A model generated the notes under the pieces. The model made no database searches, was not told the DNA's origin, and saw nothing but the letters and a program-made list of their open reading frames with translations. From Acidobacteriota bacterium (lineage in GTDB: Bacteria; Acidobacteriota; Terriglobia; Terriglobales; Acidobacteriaceae), in the NCBI GenBank assembly GCA_021813745.1, contig JAKAJO010000019.1:1-39372 (forward strand): 39,372 bases of DNA, read 5' to 3'. This document shows, one piece after another, positions 39,200 through 39,372 of this stretch (the stretch's first letter is position 1; the number at the start of each line of letters is the position of its first letter). A program made the position numbers and the translations under genes.

Positions 39200-39372
39200 T
39201 GAACCCTCTCGAGGGCAGCTTGTATGCCGCTCTTTACGTAGCTTCGAAATGCCGGTTCGTTATTCACCAGCGTCCAGACATCCGTAAGATTCCTGTAGTC
39301 GGTCTGTTTTCCGTTCTTGTATGTCACAAGGACCAGCGACCACGTGACGAGCTTGTAGTCGTCAAACAGGTG
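39196..39372 (-). CDS. ArsF-like protein, C-terminal 58 residues (5' end outside window)
   Basis: The frame runs from the window edge to a TGA overlapping the arsG-like start. The visible part is HLFDDYKLVTWSLVLVTYKN followed by the segment GKQTDYRNLTDVWTLVNNE. It resembles the C-terminal half of ArsF-family proteins, named as nitroreductase subunits for nitrophenyl arsenicals. Gene order arsF-arsG supports this. The active-site part is not in the window. Confidence 0.65.
   Translation of the reverse strand, partial: HLFDDYKLVTWSLVLVTYKNGKQTDYRNLTDVWTLVNNEPAFRSYVKSGIQAALERVQ

Noticed and set aside
1..39372. CRISPR array, tRNA or rRNA gene
   Set aside because: I saw no regularly spaced repeats and no cloverleaf or rRNA-like segments. 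A dedicated tRNA search was not possible.

Overview
The window is a dense arsenic and mercury resistance island from a GC-rich bacterium. No rRNA or tRNA gene is visible, so taxonomy is inference. Separate arsD/arsA clusters, an ACR3 pump, tandem universal stress proteins, PIG-L and DUF169 proteins and moderately high GC fit an acidobacterium or similar soil/sediment Gram-negative. An outer-membrane TolC protein, an RND pump and CcmF support a diderm envelope.

Layout. (1) 1-2004: a truncated pstS with a Pho-box-like site, then a complete IS1595-type insertion sequence next to an arsR. (2) 2050-4487: arsR1, a tandem universal stress protein gene with its own arsR2, and the divergent arsR3. (3) 4509-12768: an operator, then arsD1-arsA1, a run of small genes (FmdB-like zinc ribbon, an ArsD-like thioredoxin-fold protein, two YlbF-family proteins), a stand-alone flavoprotein of the PPC-decarboxylase/EpiD family, a small CxxC protein, a PIG-L deacetylase, a second universal stress protein and a cyclopropane fatty acid synthase. 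No arsenite permease is present here, and three of the small proteins end in Gly-Cys-Cys. (4) 13112-20183: a classical ars region with two arsenate reductases divergent from arsD2-arsA2-arsR4-acr3-DUF2180, then an arsN2-like acetyltransferase and arsM divergent from arsR5. (5) 20302-24726: gene remnants mixed with merP/merT and arsR6, a SHOCT protein, a frameshifted methyltransferase, a CMD (AhpD-like) protein and a truncated IS630 transposase. (6) 24913-28094: arsR7, a V4R-domain gene with an in-frame amber codon, an MtrA-like (DUF4346) putative corrinoid protein with a Cys-rich tail, a thioredoxin-like protein and CcdA. (7) 28374-29050: remnants of a MerP-like gene and of a flavin disulfide reductase. 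(8) 29163-39372, all on the minus strand: partial arsF-like, arsG-like, DUF169, CMD, an RND tripartite pump (MFP, RND permease, TolC) and ccmF.

How it may work together: arsenate is reduced by two ArsC types. Arsenite is carried by ArsD to ArsA and expelled through ACR3, or methylated by ArsM. MerP/MerT import Hg(II), yet no merA is seen. ArsG/ArsF-like genes point to aromatic arsenicals. Seven ArsR-family regulators, most next to inverted repeats, would respond to different metal or thiol signals. The least explained parts are the Cys-Cys-tailed cluster at 6789-8984, with a possible Cys-decarboxylase partner, and the arsR-V4R-MtrA-thioredoxin-CcdA operon at 24913-28094. These are the best candidates for undescribed systems.
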